Part shown: positions 8,243-16,236 of the stretch, piece by piece
Layout of the letters: each line of letters starts with the position of its first letter
Numbering within the stretch: position 1 is the stretch's first letter
From: Rufibacter roseolus
GTDB taxonomy: Bacteria > Bacteroidota > Bacteroidia > Cytophagales > Hymenobacteraceae
Direction: 5' to 3'
Assembly (NCBI RefSeq): GCF_017916365.1
Contig: NZ_JAFMSU010000003.1
Location: 434,001 to 498,000 of the forward strand
DNA length: 64,000 nucleotides
Position numbers and translations under genes: made by a program
The notes under the pieces: model-generated
What the model was told of the DNA's origin: nothing
Seen by the model: only the letters and a program-made list of their open reading frames with translations
Database searches by the model: none

Positions 8243-9403
8243 TTAAACATTTTCTTTTTGAAACATAGCCGGTACTGTCTTGAGCAGAATGTAGAGGTCT
8301 TTCTTCAGGGAGAACTTCTGGGCATATTCAATATCCAGGGCCTTCCGTTCTTCCTCAGACATGTTTTTTTTGCCGCGTTTACTTACCTGCCACAGGCCTG
8401 TTATGCCGGCAGGAGCAATAAAGCGGGCGGCGTACTCATCGGTGGTGATTTTCTCCGCTTCGTAGATGGGAAGAGGCCGGTTCCCGACTATTGACATGTC
8501 CCCTCTCAGCACATTGTATAGTTGGGGCAATTCATCAATACTGGTATTCCGGAGAAACAGGCCTAAGCGGGTAACCCTGGGGTCATTGGCTATTTTAATA
8601 AATGCGGGCCCTACTTTGTTTTTCTTTCTCTCTATGTATTGGTGCTCACAGATGATTTGCCCCTGTTCATCTATCAATTTGTTTATGCACTCTGTGCTTT
8701 CTCTTTCGCAGGTGGCACAGAGTGAGAAATGATGCTCCTCAGACTTACTCGCGGGAGCCTGGTACTGGTTGAACACCTTGATGGAGTCAAGCATCTGGTC
8801 TGCATCATGGCGCATAGACCGGAACTTCCAGAATTTGAAGATTTTAAAGCCGGTTCCTACCCTGTATGAATAGTAGAAGGCCGGGCCTTTAGACTCAAGT
8901 TTTATGAGCAGGGTAATTAATAACAAAATGGGAGAAAGGCATATCAGAGCCGTGGATGCCACCACAATATCAAATACTCTTTTCCCCAAAGGGTATTTGT
9001 AGGCGAAGACACTGTGAGGTCTGGAATTTGCGTCCATTTTGTTTGCCTTGGCCAGATAGTTTATTCTGGTGGTCAACTTCTCTTTGTCTGGCTTTTGATA
9101 GAATATATCTGAGATCCCGGCGGCCATCAGCATTCTTTGCAAAGAGGGAGGAACGGGGCCGTGCGCTAACCAAATCACGGGAGTTGCGGAAGCAAACTTT
9201 TCCTTGATCGTTCTCAGCAAATTGATGCCTAAGGGAGAACCTGGCGTTGCGGCATTGATAATAAGGTCGTAGCGGTCGCCTTTCTCTAGGGATCTTAAGA
9301 AAAGCTTAGGGTTATCAAAATGCTTTATCTCTATACCTGGGCCAAACTCTGACTCAAATGCATTAGCTTCCTGAACGTCCGGTGAAAGATAAACAACCCT
9401 CAT
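8243..9403 (-). CDS. Priming sugar transferase with N-terminal pseudo-receiver domain
   Basis: Fusion of 386 residues. Residues about 1-120 have the length and pattern of a response-regulator receiver domain, but the acidic pair is absent near the start and the phospho-acceptor site reads LIINAATPG (Asn for Asp); the late Lys (YQKPD) remains. Residues about 135-386 are a bacterial sugar transferase (WbaP/WcaJ family) that loads the first sugar phosphate onto undecaprenyl phosphate: membrane helix after KRVFDIVVA, FKFWKFRSM, IDELPQLYNVL, GDMSIVGNRP and ITGLWQVSKRG. A Cys-containing insert (C-x2-C-x6-C-x12-C) interrupts the catalytic domain and could bind zinc. Twelve nt downstream of a stand-alone response regulator. 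The sensor-like domain suggests control of the first step of EPS synthesis. Confidence 0.88.
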   Translation of the reverse strand: MRVVYLSPDVQEANAFESEFGPGIEIKHFDNPKLFLRSLEKGDRYDLIINAATPGSPLGINLLRTIKEKFASATPVIWLAHGPVPPSLQRMLMAAGISDIFYQKPDKEKLTTRINYLAKANKMDANSRPHSVFAYKYPLGKRVFDIVVASTALICLSPILLLITLLIKLESKGPAFYYSYRVGTGFKIFKFWKFRSMRHDADQMLDSIKVFNQYQAPASKSEEHHFSLCATCERESTECINKLIDEQGQIICEHQYIERKKNKVGPAFIKIANDPRVTRLGLFLRNTSIDELPQLYNVLRGDMSIVGNRPLPIYEAEKITTDEYAARFIAPAGITGLWQVSKRGKKNMSEEERKALDIEYAQKFSLKKDLYILLKTVPAMFQKENV

Positions 9404-9415
9404 GGTTTTGCCGTG

Positions 9416-9796
9416 TTAAGAGATTTTTACTCTTTTTAGAACATTCTTTATCCTTATCTCCAATTCCTCTGGATTGAAAGGCTTGATCATGTAATCATCT
9501 GCTCCACTCTTGAGGCAGAGGATTTTGTTTCTGGACTCTTCTTTGCCAGACAACATGATTAATGGAATATCCTTGAAGAGAGTACTGGCCCTAAGCTGTC
9601 TGATGAAGTCAAGGCCATTCATGAAAGGCATTTCAAAGTCAGCTACTATAGCATCTATATGATGCCCTTCTTCTAACCAGGCCATGGCTTCCTTTCCATT
9701 TGATTTAACCACCACCTGGTATGCCTTGGAAAAGTAATGTTCCAGTATCAATCCTATAGTAGGCTCATCGTCCACAATTAAAATACACTGTTTCAT
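9416..9796 (-). CDS. Single-domain response regulator (REC only)
   Basis: CheY-like protein of 126 residues made of one receiver domain. Acidic pair Asp9/Asp10, phospho-acceptor Asp53 (VADFEMP), Ser in the LSGKEES switch and Lys of MIKPF near 105 are all present, so it should accept a phosphoryl group. It has no output domain. It is the first gene of the EPS run, 12 nt before the sugar transferase that carries a dead receiver domain. It probably receives phosphate from the nearby kinase/Hpt proteins and acts by protein contact, but the target is unknown. Confidence 0.92.
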   Translation of the reverse strand: MKQCILIVDDEPTIGLILEHYFSKAYQVVVKSNGKEAMAWLEEGHHIDAIVADFEMPFMNGLDFIRQLRASTLFKDIPLIMLSGKEESRNKILCLKSGADDYMIKPFNPEELEIRIKNVLKRVKIS

Positions 9797-9818
9797 TTTA
9801 TCTTTTTTATATTAATTA

Positions 9819-9834
9819 TGAAATTACCATGCCA
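9819..9834 (-). promoter_or_regulatory. Candidate sigma-54 -24/-12 promoter of EPS run
   Basis: On the minus strand the sequence TGGCATGGTAATTTCA matches the TGGCACR-N4-TTGCW consensus except at two positions (T for C in the -24 box, T for G in the -12 box), with correct spacing. Transcription would begin near 9808, 12 nt before the response-regulator ATG. An NtrC-type activator is encoded 2.5 kb upstream. The -12 mismatch falls in the most conserved dinucleotide, so this is a candidate only. Confidence 0.3.
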
Positions 9835-9916
9835 AACTAAATAATGTATTAAAAAATAGCAAAAGAGTATAATTAGATAAACCATACACAGTTTCTCATC
9901 CCATTTTGGGAAAACA

Positions 9917-9934
9917 TGTTCCAAAGTGGGAACA
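9917..9934. promoter_or_regulatory. Dyad TGTTCC-N6-GGAACA, possible activator site
   Basis: Perfect 6-bp arms separated by 6 bp, about 100 bp upstream of the candidate -24/-12 element, a usual distance for an NtrC-type enhancer site. An overlapping GGAA-N6-TTCC half-dyad lies just to the left (about 9909-9922). The match to the NtrC-like gene at 12282-13661 is inferred from location only. Confidence 0.3.
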
Positions 9935-10047
9935 AACTGATTTTTCAGGATTTTTATAGAAAAGAAATAAGAAGGTAAAGGCTATACCTCTACTTAGAAA
10001 TTAGCCATGAAGCAGGCCATAAACGCTTACTGGCTGGGGCACAAGTC

Positions 10048-10087
10048 CCATTTCAGGGTTGTTTTTAAGAAAACGGCCCTGAAATGG
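10048..10087. repeat. Dispersed palindrome copy, perfect arms
   Basis: Outer arms CCATTTCAGGG and CCCTGAAATGG pair over 11 bp; inside, GTTTT and AAAAC pair around a short loop. It lies 70 nt downstream of the pseudokinase hybrid stop on the minus strand. Best-paired copy without a T-run. Confidence 0.6.
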
Positions 10088-10157
10088 AACTATGGACAGT
10101 TAAGTGTGGTTAGGGGTACTCATAACAGCAAAGAAATCTGCTGGTCTGATACCTTGG

Positions 10158-12041
10158 TTATGCTATATCAAGCTCTCTGGAAAAGACTTCCACCACTTTC
10201 TGGGTAGTCTCTTTCACAACTCCCATTAACCTGTTGATTTCTGATAGATTGGTTCTGGATTGAGAAATCTCCTCAATCTTCTTCATCGCCTCAGCAGCTT
10301 TCATGACTTTGATATTGCCGTAGGTAGATTTAAGGCTGTGTGCGAGGAGCGCTACCGTGTCCCAGTCTCTTTGTTGAATAGCATGGGATAGCTTTGAGAT
10401 TTGCCCTGGCACCAGGTCTATGAAAAGCTTCTGCATTTTCTTGATGAACACGGCATCTTCTGCCATATTACCCAGGCCTGAGAAATCATACAACAACTGC
10501 TCCTCCTCGCCTTCTTCCTTGGTGTTCCTTTGTTGCTCTCTGGCATAATGTCCCGTGTTCCTGGAGATACACAAGTACAAATCAAAGGCATGGTAAGGCT
10601 TCCTGAGGAAATCTGTGAAGCCTACTGCCTTAAACTCCTCCAGGTCCATGTTGCCCGGATTGGTGGTAAAGGCCACAATAGGCGTATGCTGGTTTGGCCC
10701 TTCTGATTTCCGGATAACGGAAACCGCTTCATAGCCATCTATACCAGGCAATTCAATATCCATCAATATCAAGTCATAAATGGTTTCAGAGGCAAGTTTT
10801 ATTCCCTCCTCTCCAGTGCTTGCCATGTCAATTTTGGTGTCCCAATTTTGGATTTGGTGTTTCACCAAGGTTTGGCTACTTTGGTTATCATCCACCAAAA
10901 GCAGCTTAAGTTCAACAGAATGCTCAGGGTGAATGCTTCTATCAGGATTAGAGACCTCGCTTTTCTCTAGTGCCTGTGCTTGGCTTTGCACGATGGGGAA
11001 AGAAAGCGTGAATTCAATGCTGGCGCCCTGGTTGGTTGCCTTTTCTAACCAAACCTTACCACCCTGCAGCTCAATTAGTTTCTTACAGGTATAAACCCCT
11101 AGGTCAACACCACTTCGCTTATATTTTTCGTTGCCGTAGAAATTGCTTTCTGAGTCAAACAGCTTAGATAATAGCTCGGAATTCTGATCCAAACCGATGT
11201 TCCTGATAGAGAATTGCAAATATAGCATATTCTCTATTCTTTGTTTCTGCTGAATGGAGAATACAACCTCTTTGGTCTTAGTATACCTGATGGCACACCT
11301 GATCACCTTTACTAATACCAGGTTCAAATAAACCGGGTTGATCTCAATGGGAGGCAGCTTTGTAGAGGGCTCTACAAAACTAATGGCTACGTCTTTCTCA
11401 GCCGCTTTAGAAATCAGTGATTGAACGATGCCATTGGTAAACGCTACGACATCCACCACTTCTGTGGTTAAATCCACTATTCCCGCCTCTACCCTGGCGT
11501 ACTCTAAAACGTCCTTAGGAACATCTAAAATGTAATCTGAGATTGACAGGACAGAATTAAGATACCGTTTTTGGTCTTTGCTTATAAAAGTCTGCTTCAA
11601 AAGCCTGACCAAGCTAATAATGGCATTGATGGGAGCTTCCAGTTCTCTATTCACATCTGCTAAAAACTTCTCTTTAGCAGCAAATGAGTCTTCTGCAACC
11701 TGGATTGTCTCTTTAAGATTGGTTATTTCTGTGGAGGTGGAAAATAAACAGCGGTCGCCGTTTTCCTGTTCAACTGTTTTCTTGACGGTAAGGTACCAAA
11801 CGCCCCTTCCGTCTTCCAGTTTAAAGAACTCCTCAATTTCATTCACCTCATTGGAGCCAAGCACTTCCAAATCCCTTTCATAAGAGAAGTCAAAGTCTAT
11901 GGCTCCTTTTTCCAAAATCTGGGGTAAACTGGAACCGTGTAAAAGGGCATACGCTTCGTTTGCCCAGATGATTTTCCCTTTTGAATCCTTTATATAGGTA
12001 GGGTTGGGGCTCTCCTGGAAAACTTGATAAATAAATTGCAT
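10158..12041 (-). CDS. Hybrid sensor protein with degenerate kinase core, intact REC and Hpt
   Basis: Protein of 627 residues: PAS domain (about 1-115), HisKA-like helices (about 120-185), HATPase-like domain (about 225-350), receiver (about 380-500) and C-terminal Hpt (about 520-620). The HisKA box reads FLADVNRELEAP: Arg132 replaces the phospho-acceptor His. The ATPase N-box lacks its Asn (VIRCAIRYT), the G1 box reads NIGLDQ instead of DTGIGI, and the G2 box reads GVDLGV. It should neither bind ATP normally nor autophosphorylate. The receiver keeps LLLVDDN and LILMDIELP, and the Hpt keeps AHSLKST. It can therefore act as a phosphate relay station for another kinase, probably the one at 14173-16236. 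No membrane segment is seen; it is cytoplasmic. Confidence 0.88.
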   Translation of the reverse strand: MQFIYQVFQESPNPTYIKDSKGKIIWANEAYALLHGSSLPQILEKGAIDFDFSYERDLEVLGSNEVNEIEEFFKLEDGRGVWYLTVKKTVEQENGDRCLFSTSTEITNLKETIQVAEDSFAAKEKFLADVNRELEAPINAIISLVRLLKQTFISKDQKRYLNSVLSISDYILDVPKDVLEYARVEAGIVDLTTEVVDVVAFTNGIVQSLISKAAEKDVAISFVEPSTKLPPIEINPVYLNLVLVKVIRCAIRYTKTKEVVFSIQQKQRIENMLYLQFSIRNIGLDQNSELLSKLFDSESNFYGNEKYKRSGVDLGVYTCKKLIELQGGKVWLEKATNQGASIEFTLSFPIVQSQAQALEKSEVSNPDRSIHPEHSVELKLLLVDDNQSSQTLVKHQIQNWDTKIDMASTGEEGIKLASETIYDLILMDIELPGIDGYEAVSVIRKSEGPNQHTPIVAFTTNPGNMDLEEFKAVGFTDFLRKPYHAFDLYLCISRNTGHYAREQQRNTKEEGEEEQLLYDFSGLGNMAEDAVFIKKMQKLFIDLVPGQISKLSHAIQQRDWDTVALLAHSLKSTYGNIKVMKAAEAMKKIEEISQSRTNLSEINRLMGVVKETTQKVVEVFSRELDIA

Positions 12042-12126
12042 AACTTTTTAACAACAATTTCCCCATCCCCTCTTTATAGCAATCCTTAACCGGAAAAACT
12101 ATGCCTAAACATTTTTGAATTCACTT

Positions 12127-12166
12127 AAAAAGCCTGTTGACAATGGTAACGATTGGCAAACAGGCT
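12127..12166 (-). terminator. Intrinsic terminator after NtrC-type gene
   Basis: Arms AGCCTGTT (12131-12138) and AACAGGCT (12159-12166) enclose a 20-nt loop with further dyad character (TTGACAAT/ATTGGCAA). On the minus strand the stem is followed by TTTT. It would end the transcript of the regulator whose stop is at 12282. Confidence 0.5.
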
Positions 12167-12281
12167 GTACTCTATGCTTATTGAAAATCAACTCATTTTA
12201 TTGTAGTTAAGATCAACCGTTAATGCTTTTTAGCTTTGCTCCTCGAATAGCTCTGGCTTTAAATCAATCCTCTTTTCAGAA

Positions 12282-13661
12282 TCAGTATTTCTTCTGTTCT
12301 GGAATAAGGACATCCCCTTTTTGAATCATCCGGTAAATAGTGGACTTCCCAACTTTAAGCTTATCTGCCACATACACCACGTTGTAATTGTACTTATCTA
12401 AATACTTTTGGACGGTCTCATGGATATACTCATCCAGTGTTTTTTCCTCTGAAGAAGGCGCCGAGACTGTCTTTTGGAGTTGGATATCGTCATCAGTCAC
12501 CACTTTTGAATCAGAGAGTACGGCAGCCAGCTCTACTACAGCTTTTAATTCCCGCACGTTTCCCGGGTAAAGGTGACCCAAGAGCTTTTTCTGAGCATCT
12601 GAACTGAAGGATTTTTCTTCCATGTCGTTTTGCTGGCAGAAATCCTTCAATACCTTATTGGCAATAAGGAGAATATCATGGCCTCTTTCCCGCAGCGGTG
12701 GCAAATGGATTTGAATACCCAGCAACCGGTAGAAAAGGTCTTCTCTAAAGTTGCCTTTTTTCACTTCGTCCAGCAGGTTCCGGTGGGTAGCCGTAATGAT
12801 CCTTACTTCCACCGGGATGCTTTTATTTGAACCAACAGGGGTAACTTCCCTTTCCTGCAAAACGCGCAGTAACTTAGCCTGCAGGTTAAAGCTCATTTCC
12901 CCAATTTCGTCCAGGAAAAGGGTACCACCGTTTGCTTCCTCAAACTTGCCCACCCTCCGGGAAGTTGCACCCGTGAATGCCCCTTTTTCGTGGCCAAACA
13001 ACTCACTCTCTAGTAGTTCAGATGGCAGTGCGGCAATATTCACGGCCACAAACGGCATTTTAGCTCTGCGCGAATTCAGGTGAATTGCTTTGGCGATGAG
13101 CTCTTTTCCGGTACCGGTTTCTCCGGTCACCGTCACGTTGATATTATTGGCTGCTGCTTTTTCAACGAGCTGGTAGACTTTTTTTATCGCCTCAGAAGAC
13201 CCCACCAGGTCACTCCCCAGGGCATATTTTTGTTTTACTTCCTTCCTGAGTACCTCAATCTCCTGCTTAAGGGTTCTGTTGTGTTTTATCTTTTCAACGA
13301 TACTCCAAAGCCGCTCCTTGGTTTCTTCGTTTTTCACGATGTAATCATAGGCACCTAACTTCATCAGGCTTACCGCCTTTCTGATATCTTCCTGCCCAGA
13401 GATGATGATGATGTATGAATTAGGGCTCTTTTCCAGGATCTTGAGCAAAACCTCTTCCCCGGTTACAGTGGGCAAATGGTAGTCAAGCGTGATAATGGAA
13501 GGCGTTTCTGTCAAACGGCTCAGAAAGTCCTCCACTGAATTAAATACTTCTACTTTATGATCTGGGTTGGCCGAAAGGTGATAACTCAGGAACTGTGAGT
13601 ACCAGAGATCATCTTCAAGCACAAAGATCTTTTCTGAAGAGTCATTTTGCAGGCTAGACAT
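12282..13661 (-). CDS. NtrC-family sigma-54 activator (REC-AAA+-HTH)
   Basis: Enhancer-binding response regulator of 459 residues that uses ATP hydrolysis to open RNA polymerase bound with sigma-54. Receiver domain (about 10-125) with Asp17/Asp18, phospho-acceptor Asp60 (TLDYHLP) and Lys near 111. AAA+ domain (about 155-380) with Walker A GETGTGKE, the GAFTGA loop that touches sigma-54, Walker B GGTLFLDEIGE and an RLLGIQIHLPPLRER sensor region. A Fis-like helix-turn-helix follows at the C-terminus (about 415-450: YVADKLKVGKSTIYR). All active-site residues look intact. It lies between two hybrid sensor genes and upstream of the EPS run, so it is the likely direct activator of that run. Confidence 0.93.
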   Translation of the reverse strand: MSSLQNDSSEKIFVLEDDLWYSQFLSYHLSANPDHKVEVFNSVEDFLSRLTETPSIITLDYHLPTVTGEEVLLKILEKSPNSYIIIISGQEDIRKAVSLMKLGAYDYIVKNEETKERLWSIVEKIKHNRTLKQEIEVLRKEVKQKYALGSDLVGSSEAIKKVYQLVEKAAANNINVTVTGETGTGKELIAKAIHLNSRRAKMPFVAVNIAALPSELLESELFGHEKGAFTGATSRRVGKFEEANGGTLFLDEIGEMSFNLQAKLLRVLQEREVTPVGSNKSIPVEVRIITATHRNLLDEVKKGNFREDLFYRLLGIQIHLPPLRERGHDILLIANKVLKDFCQQNDMEEKSFSSDAQKKLLGHLYPGNVRELKAVVELAAVLSDSKVVTDDDIQLQKTVSAPSSEEKTLDEYIHETVQKYLDKYNYNVVYVADKLKVGKSTIYRMIQKGDVLIPEQKKY

Positions 13662-14172
13662 GAGGCTTGGGAATAAACATTGAATAATATCAATTAACTA
13701 CCATCTTATGCCAATTTAAGAAAGAATTTGGATTATAGTTAACTGTATTTGCATCATACATCCTCATTAAGGCAAATCTCTACACAAACCGTATTTACCG
13801 CGACATGTACTATTGCATCATTCCGTTTATTTTAATCTATATGGCTCCATCAACTGCTTTTATCTATTGCCCCAGTTAACAGCGGTTGCAATTTTTGCTA
13901 TGGACTTAGAAAAGGTTGGTTTAAGCAGGAAGAGAAGGGTCGGGTTTTTAAATGCTCGCGCTGGATGGTTCCTTGTATTGAGGAATAAGCTTGCATCCTC
14001 ATGCTCAAGGTTGTTTTACTCAGGTAATACCATAGGAACATCTTACATGGTAGGGTGACGGATTGACAAACTATCCGAAGCGTTCCATACTGCGGCAGGC
14101 GAAAATCCGAACACCAGGGCGCCTAGCCCAGGTAGCTACTATCGGCGGTTCACCTGAGAGGCTTCGCAACCC
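13662..14172. other. Intergenic region with GC-rich structured island
   Basis: A 511-bp gap between regulator genes. The left two thirds are AT-rich; the open frame at 13813-14058 has no recognisable family and I do not call it. Bases about 14060-14165 are distinctly GC-richer and can pair: GGGC (14117-14120) with GCCC (14126-14129), and CAGGT (14129-14133) with ACCTG (14152-14156). It could be a small RNA, a leader or a relic of a mobile element. I match it to no known riboswitch. Confidence 0.4.
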
Positions 14173-16236
14173 TTAATTAAGGATTTTACTTGAGTCCAGG
14201 TGTTGGAGCAGCTTGTTGAACAGGTCCTGAGGCACGAAAGGCTTGGTGAGGTAGTCATTCACTCCTGCCTCAAATATCTTTTTGCGTTCACCTTCACTTG
14301 CGTTGGCGGTTAAGGCAATCACCGGTAATTGATGTCCTAATTTCCGCAGCTTTGACACAGTCTGGAAACCATCCAGGTTAGGCATGTAAAGATCCATCAA
14401 GATAAGGTCATAAGCGGAAGAATCCATTTTACCTAAAGCCGCTAAGCCGTCTTCTGCGGTGTCAACTTCCGCGTGCCAGTTGGTGAGCAGTTTAGTTGCA
14501 ACCGTTTTGTTCATCACATTGTCATCAACAACTAAAATCTTCACCCCTCTGAGCTTGGAGAATGGAATCTTACTGCCCCCGGTTTTAGGCAAGGTCACCA
14601 AAGAGGCCTGTGGCTTCACAAACCTTAACCTAACTGAGAACTTGGAACCCTCTCCCGGCACGCTTTTCACCTGTATACTGCCTTTATGGAGTTCTACCAG
14701 GTTCTTGGTAATAGACAAGCCCAAACCTGTACCACCATACTGTCTGTGGGTAGAAGAGTTTACTTGGGTAAAGCTTTCGAATATACTTTCCTGCTTATCT
14801 AAGGGGATTCCAATGCCGGTGTCTGTAACAGAGAATTCCAATACCCACTCCTGGTTATTCTGGTAAATAACCTCCACCCCTAACTTTACAGAGCCGTGGT
14901 CAGTGAATTTAATGGCGTTCCCTAATAGATTATTAAGAATCTGCATCAACCTAACAGGATCTCCCGCCACTTCAGAAGGCGTGCGTGGATCAATAGAAAG
15001 GTCAAAGCTGATTTTCTTTTCCATAGACCGCAGGCAAAGCGCCTGGTGCGTGTTTTTCAGCAGGTCCTTCAAATGGAAGTTCACCTTCTCCAACTCAACC
15101 TTCCCTGCTTCTATCTTAGAGTAATCAAGGGTGTTGTTGATCAAGGCCAGCAAACTTTGGGAAGAGAAATGAATGGAATTTAAATTTTCCTTATGTTCTT
15201 CTTTCAGGCCGTCTTCCTGCAACAGAAGGTAGGTAAGCCCCATAATGGCATTGAGTGGGGTCCGGACCTCATGGCTCATATAGGAAACGAACTCTGCTTT
15301 CAACTGGGCAGTATGCTCTGCTGCTATTTTTTCAGAGACCAGGGCTTTCTCCCTAAGGACAAACTCGGTTACGTCTTGGATGGTCCCTATGATTTTGGTT
15401 CCTCTCTGGTTTCTGGCAATCGCCTTGCCTTTTATTCTTACCCAGGCGGCCTTGGCGTTATTGGGCACCTCCATCAAACAATTGAGGTCCTCACCATTCG
15501 TCACCAGGCTTTCCCAGGCTTTGGTCAAATCCGCTTGCCCTTGCTCACTAAGAAAAGGCAAGAGGGCATCAAAGCCTCCTAAGGTAACGGAAGCTGGAAT
15601 ATTCAATAATTCATATACAAATTCAGAGCAAGAAAAAGCCCCTGAGTCTGGTGCATACTCCCAGAAGCCTGCTTCTAACAAAGACCCTACCTCTGCACCC
15701 AAAGCACCTACCTGCTGCAAATGACTCAGCTTGCGGCGAGCAATAGTCTGCAACTGCCCCCTATTTAAGCTTTTGTGGAAAGAAATAAAAGGCAAGGTTT
15801 GGGCTCCTTCAAAATGCTGGAAGCAATATTGGGTTGGCACAGTCACAGAAGTGGGGTTACCAAAGGCACTTCCCCTTTCATTGTGCCGTAGGGAATAATC
15901 TCTGAAAACGTAAAAACCGGTATTAGAATTAGAAACCTCCTGGAAAGCCATTCCTACCGGGAAGGTTTCATTAACACCCATGATTCTCCTTTTCCAGAGC
16001 TTATCAGTGGAGTGGGTCAGCACAGCAAACCACTGTTCCTTCACGGCAGAAAAAAAGGACTTTATAAATTCCTTGAAATTGCTGGTCGTTAAGAACGAAG
16101 GCGGAACTCTAAAAAGCGTGTCTATTCCTTCTAAATGCTTTGAATACAAAGTATTGTTGTCAGTTCTTGGGAATTGCAAGGACTGCCACTCATTCAAGCT
16201 CTGAGATTCTTCTACGATGATTGGAGCAGACTTCAT
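14173..16236 (-). CDS. Hybrid histidine kinase (PAS-HisKA-HATPase-REC)
   Basis: Soluble hybrid sensor kinase of 687 residues from the ATG at 16236; the frame extends two codons to a TTG. The first ~180 residues form an unassigned sensor-like domain, then a PAS-like domain (about 185-295). HisKA box FVSYMSHEVRTPLNAI carries the phospho-acceptor His322; the ATPase has NNLLGNAIKFT, DTGIGIP and GGTGLGLSI, all canonical. The C-terminal receiver (about 565-685) has ILVVDDN, LILMDLYMP and LTKPF. It is the only complete kinase in this signalling block and so the probable phosphate source for the Hpt of the degenerate neighbour and, through it, the REC-only and NtrC-type regulators. No membrane helices, so the signal is cytoplasmic or relayed. 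Confidence 0.92.
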   Translation of the reverse strand: MKSAPIIVEESQSLNEWQSLQFPRTDNNTLYSKHLEGIDTLFRVPPSFLTTSNFKEFIKSFFSAVKEQWFAVLTHSTDKLWKRRIMGVNETFPVGMAFQEVSNSNTGFYVFRDYSLRHNERGSAFGNPTSVTVPTQYCFQHFEGAQTLPFISFHKSLNRGQLQTIARRKLSHLQQVGALGAEVGSLLEAGFWEYAPDSGAFSCSEFVYELLNIPASVTLGGFDALLPFLSEQGQADLTKAWESLVTNGEDLNCLMEVPNNAKAAWVRIKGKAIARNQRGTKIIGTIQDVTEFVLREKALVSEKIAAEHTAQLKAEFVSYMSHEVRTPLNAIMGLTYLLLQEDGLKEEHKENLNSIHFSSQSLLALINNTLDYSKIEAGKVELEKVNFHLKDLLKNTHQALCLRSMEKKISFDLSIDPRTPSEVAGDPVRLMQILNNLLGNAIKFTDHGSVKLGVEVIYQNNQEWVLEFSVTDTGIGIPLDKQESIFESFTQVNSSTHRQYGGTGLGLSITKNLVELHKGSIQVKSVPGEGSKFSVRLRFVKPQASLVTLPKTGGSKIPFSKLRGVKILVVDDNVMNKTVATKLLTNWHAEVDTAEDGLAALGKMDSSAYDLILMDLYMPNLDGFQTVSKLRKLGHQLPVIALTANASEGERKKIFEAGVNDYLTKPFVPQDLFNKLLQHLDSSKILN

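Larger units (their letters stand above)
9797..10157. other. Intergenic region upstream of EPS run
   Basis: This 361-bp stretch has no convincing gene; the open frame at 10007-10207 runs into the gene end and has no family. It holds the candidate -24/-12 element, the TGTTCC dyad and one perfect copy of the dispersed palindrome at 10048-10087. The left part is AT-rich. Confidence 0.6.

Noticed and set aside
12085..12112. Second -24/-12-like sequence upstream of the pseudokinase gene (AGGCATAGTTTTTCC on minus strand)
   Set aside because: Three mismatches including the first -24 base and the -12 GC pair; too weak to call.
13813..14058. 81-residue plus-strand ORF between regulator genes
   Set aside because: No family, no promoter or start context, and it spans unrelated AT-rich DNA; kept only as part of the intergenic description.
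14075..14165. Possible riboswitch in the GC-rich island
   Set aside because: Compared with TPP, glycine, cobalamin and c-di-GMP signatures by eye; the conserved cores are absent, so only an unexplained structured island is reported.
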